DNA from: Methanobrevibacter ruminantium M1
GTDB taxonomy: Archaea; Methanobacteriota; Methanobacteria; Methanobacteriales; Methanobacteriaceae
Length of the DNA: 64,000 nt
Reading direction: 5' to 3'
Assembly: GCF_000024185.1 (NCBI RefSeq)
Contig: NC_013790.1
Coordinates: 767,501-831,500 of the forward strand
Shown here piece after piece: positions 63,074-64,000 of the stretch. The first letter of the stretch is position 1; each line of letters opens with the position of its first letter. The position numbers and the translations under genes were made by a program. The notes under the pieces were generated by a model that did no database searches, was not told the origin of the DNA, and saw only the letters and a list, made by a program, of their open reading frames with translations.

Positions 63074-63358
63074 TTAGAGTTTAAAGAAGTCATTAGCCCA
63101 GCTTATGTGGGATTTATAATCTTCAATTGCTATATCATATGTTTTTACAGTTAATTGAGTTTGCTCTGCTTTGGCTTCTTCTGTATTTGGAGTATCGTCT
63201 TCTAGATCTTTTTCATCTATATCATCTATGATGGATATAACCCTATCTCTGGCTTCAAAAAGCATGTCTATAGCATCACCGACACTTATGTCATGTGATT
63301 CTAGTATTTTTACTTTTTCAAGTTGTTCATCATTTAATTCAATTTCCATTTTAGTCAT
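63074..63358 (-). CDS. Small acidic hypothetical protein
   Basis: A 94-residue acidic protein starting MTKMEIELNDEQLEKVKILE. A helix-rich N-terminal region (20-55, GDAIDMLFEARDRVISIIDD) is followed by an acidic linker (EKDLEDDTPNTEEAKAEQ) and a helical C-terminus. No family is recognised. The ATG at 63358 is preferred over an earlier one (63385); the SD support is weak in both cases. Confidence 0.6.
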   Translation of the reverse strand: MTKMEIELNDEQLEKVKILESHDISVGDAIDMLFEARDRVISIIDDIDEKDLEDDTPNTEEAKAEQTQLTVKTYDIAIEDYKSHISWANDFFKL

Positions 63359-63531
63359 AATATTGCCTCTAAAATCATTAAACAAGAATAGTATTTTTTT
63401 ATTTACATAAGTACTTTTCTATATGATCGTTATTTTGAAGATTAAATGTTAATTCACTTAAGAATGGAAATGTTTATGCTATTTTGCTTTGAAGAAGGGG
63501 TGTGGAACTATTTTTCTTCTAGGGGATTAAA

Positions 63532-63876
63532 TTAATGCATTATCTTGAAATAAATGTTTATTAATATAGTAATTGCAGTTAGAGCTATTCCCATTCGTGC
63601 AATTCTTCTTTGGGATTCTAATTTTTGATTTTGAATATCGGTTTCTATCTTTGTTAGCCTAATTTCCATTTTTTTGTTTTCCTGGGAATTTCTCAATAAA
63701 AAATTATTTATATTGTTATTTAGAACATCTAATTTTTCTTCAATCTTATCGATTTTGCGGTATAATTCATCCATTCTTTTGTCTTTGAAATCGGCATCTG
63801 ATTCAAGAGATTTTAATTGGAGACTATGCTCTTGGATTTTCTCTTCATTTATGCAGATATGTTCTTGAACAACCAT
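63532..63876 (-). CDS. Tail-anchored coiled-coil protein, holin/XhlA-like
   Basis: A 114-residue protein. Residues 1-85 form a charged coiled coil (KIQEHSLQLKSLESDADFKD; RKIDKIEEKLDVLNNNINNF), and the C-terminus holds one hydrophobic span (MGIALTAITILINIYFKI, about 94-111). The same plan occurs in phage XhlA-type hemolysin/holin accessories. An SD AGGTGGTGAAATA precedes the ATG. No other phage gene is visible, so a domesticated or unrelated small membrane protein is equally possible. Confidence 0.65.
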   Translation of the reverse strand: MVVQEHICINEEKIQEHSLQLKSLESDADFKDKRMDELYRKIDKIEEKLDVLNNNINNFLLRNSQENKKMEIRLTKIETDIQNQKLESQRRIARMGIALTAITILINIYFKIMH

Positions 63877-64000
63877 TATTTCACCACCTTCTAACTTAAG
63901 GGGTTTTCATTTGTTTAATTCTTTTTGCAAGAAACTGGTTGAAAATATTTTAAAAGTGCTAAATCATTTTTTTTAGATTATTGTTGTTGTGAGTGTTGCT

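Noticed and set aside
1-64000. tRNA or rRNA genes
   Set aside because: No cloverleaf or conserved TTCGANNC context outside coding sequence was found by eye; one GTTCGAATTCC match lies inside mcm.
63880-64000. A gene entering from the right edge
   Set aside because: Too little sequence remains to support any reading frame.

Overview
The window comes from a methanogenic archaeon of the order Methanobacteriales, most likely Methanobrevibacter or a close relative. The evidence is the very AT-rich DNA together with archaeal information-processing genes (MCM helicase, NMD3, aIF2-beta, archaeal TyrRS, a Lhr-type helicase, NucS, a ZPR1-type zinc protein), PurP (formate-dependent purine synthesis), 2-phosphoglycerate kinase (cyclic 2,3-diphosphoglycerate synthesis) and a coiled-coil type histone. 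Start sites carry archaeal Shine-Dalgarno motifs of the GGTGAT kind, and some genes look leaderless. The species cannot be fixed from the sequence alone.

Positions 1-10,470 form an accessory stretch. It holds a DUF3795 gene overlapping a truncated C_GCAxxG_C_C gene, a GC-rich structured island that looks like a non-coding RNA (781-1060), a GNAT acetyltransferase, and a three-gene operon (DUF169, SfsA, TetR) with two identical palindromes at its promoter. These are followed by an intact insertion sequence, an aldo/keto reductase, a flavoprotein, and a DUF3100 membrane protein paired with an HTH-PhoU regulator. That last pair lies between intergenic direct repeats and has a cluster of putative operators.

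Positions 10,470-36,100 are mainly core genes: a MutS-related ATPase, two tandem U32 peptidase-family proteins, tmk, tyrS, nmd3, aIF2-beta, mcm, rlmE, a phosphoesterase, purP, a NfeD/SPFH/DUF5518 membrane cluster, a Lhr helicase and a HEAT-repeat protein. Positions 36,100-53,200 mix housekeeping and niche genes: a channel-like protein with an altered selectivity filter, a nitrilase-family hydrolase, a zinc-ribbon membrane protein, Sir2, MntP, NucS, MATE, an amidohydrolase, a MetX-like hydrolase, a GNAT, a four-TM protein of the 2TM-effector type, NadA, MscS, RNase Z and NadC. Positions 53,200-64,000 hold a SNF2 helicase, the coiled-coil histone, a UbiB-family gene broken by a second copy of the insertion sequence, ZPR1, 2-phosphoglycerate kinase, a DUF1611/DgcN-family protein and small unknown genes.

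Two features recur. Many spacers carry short tandem duplications, and three of these copy the 3' end of the upstream gene including its stop codon. The two IS copies lie inverted, about 52 kb apart, so recombination between them could flip most of the window. No tRNA, rRNA or CRISPR array was found.
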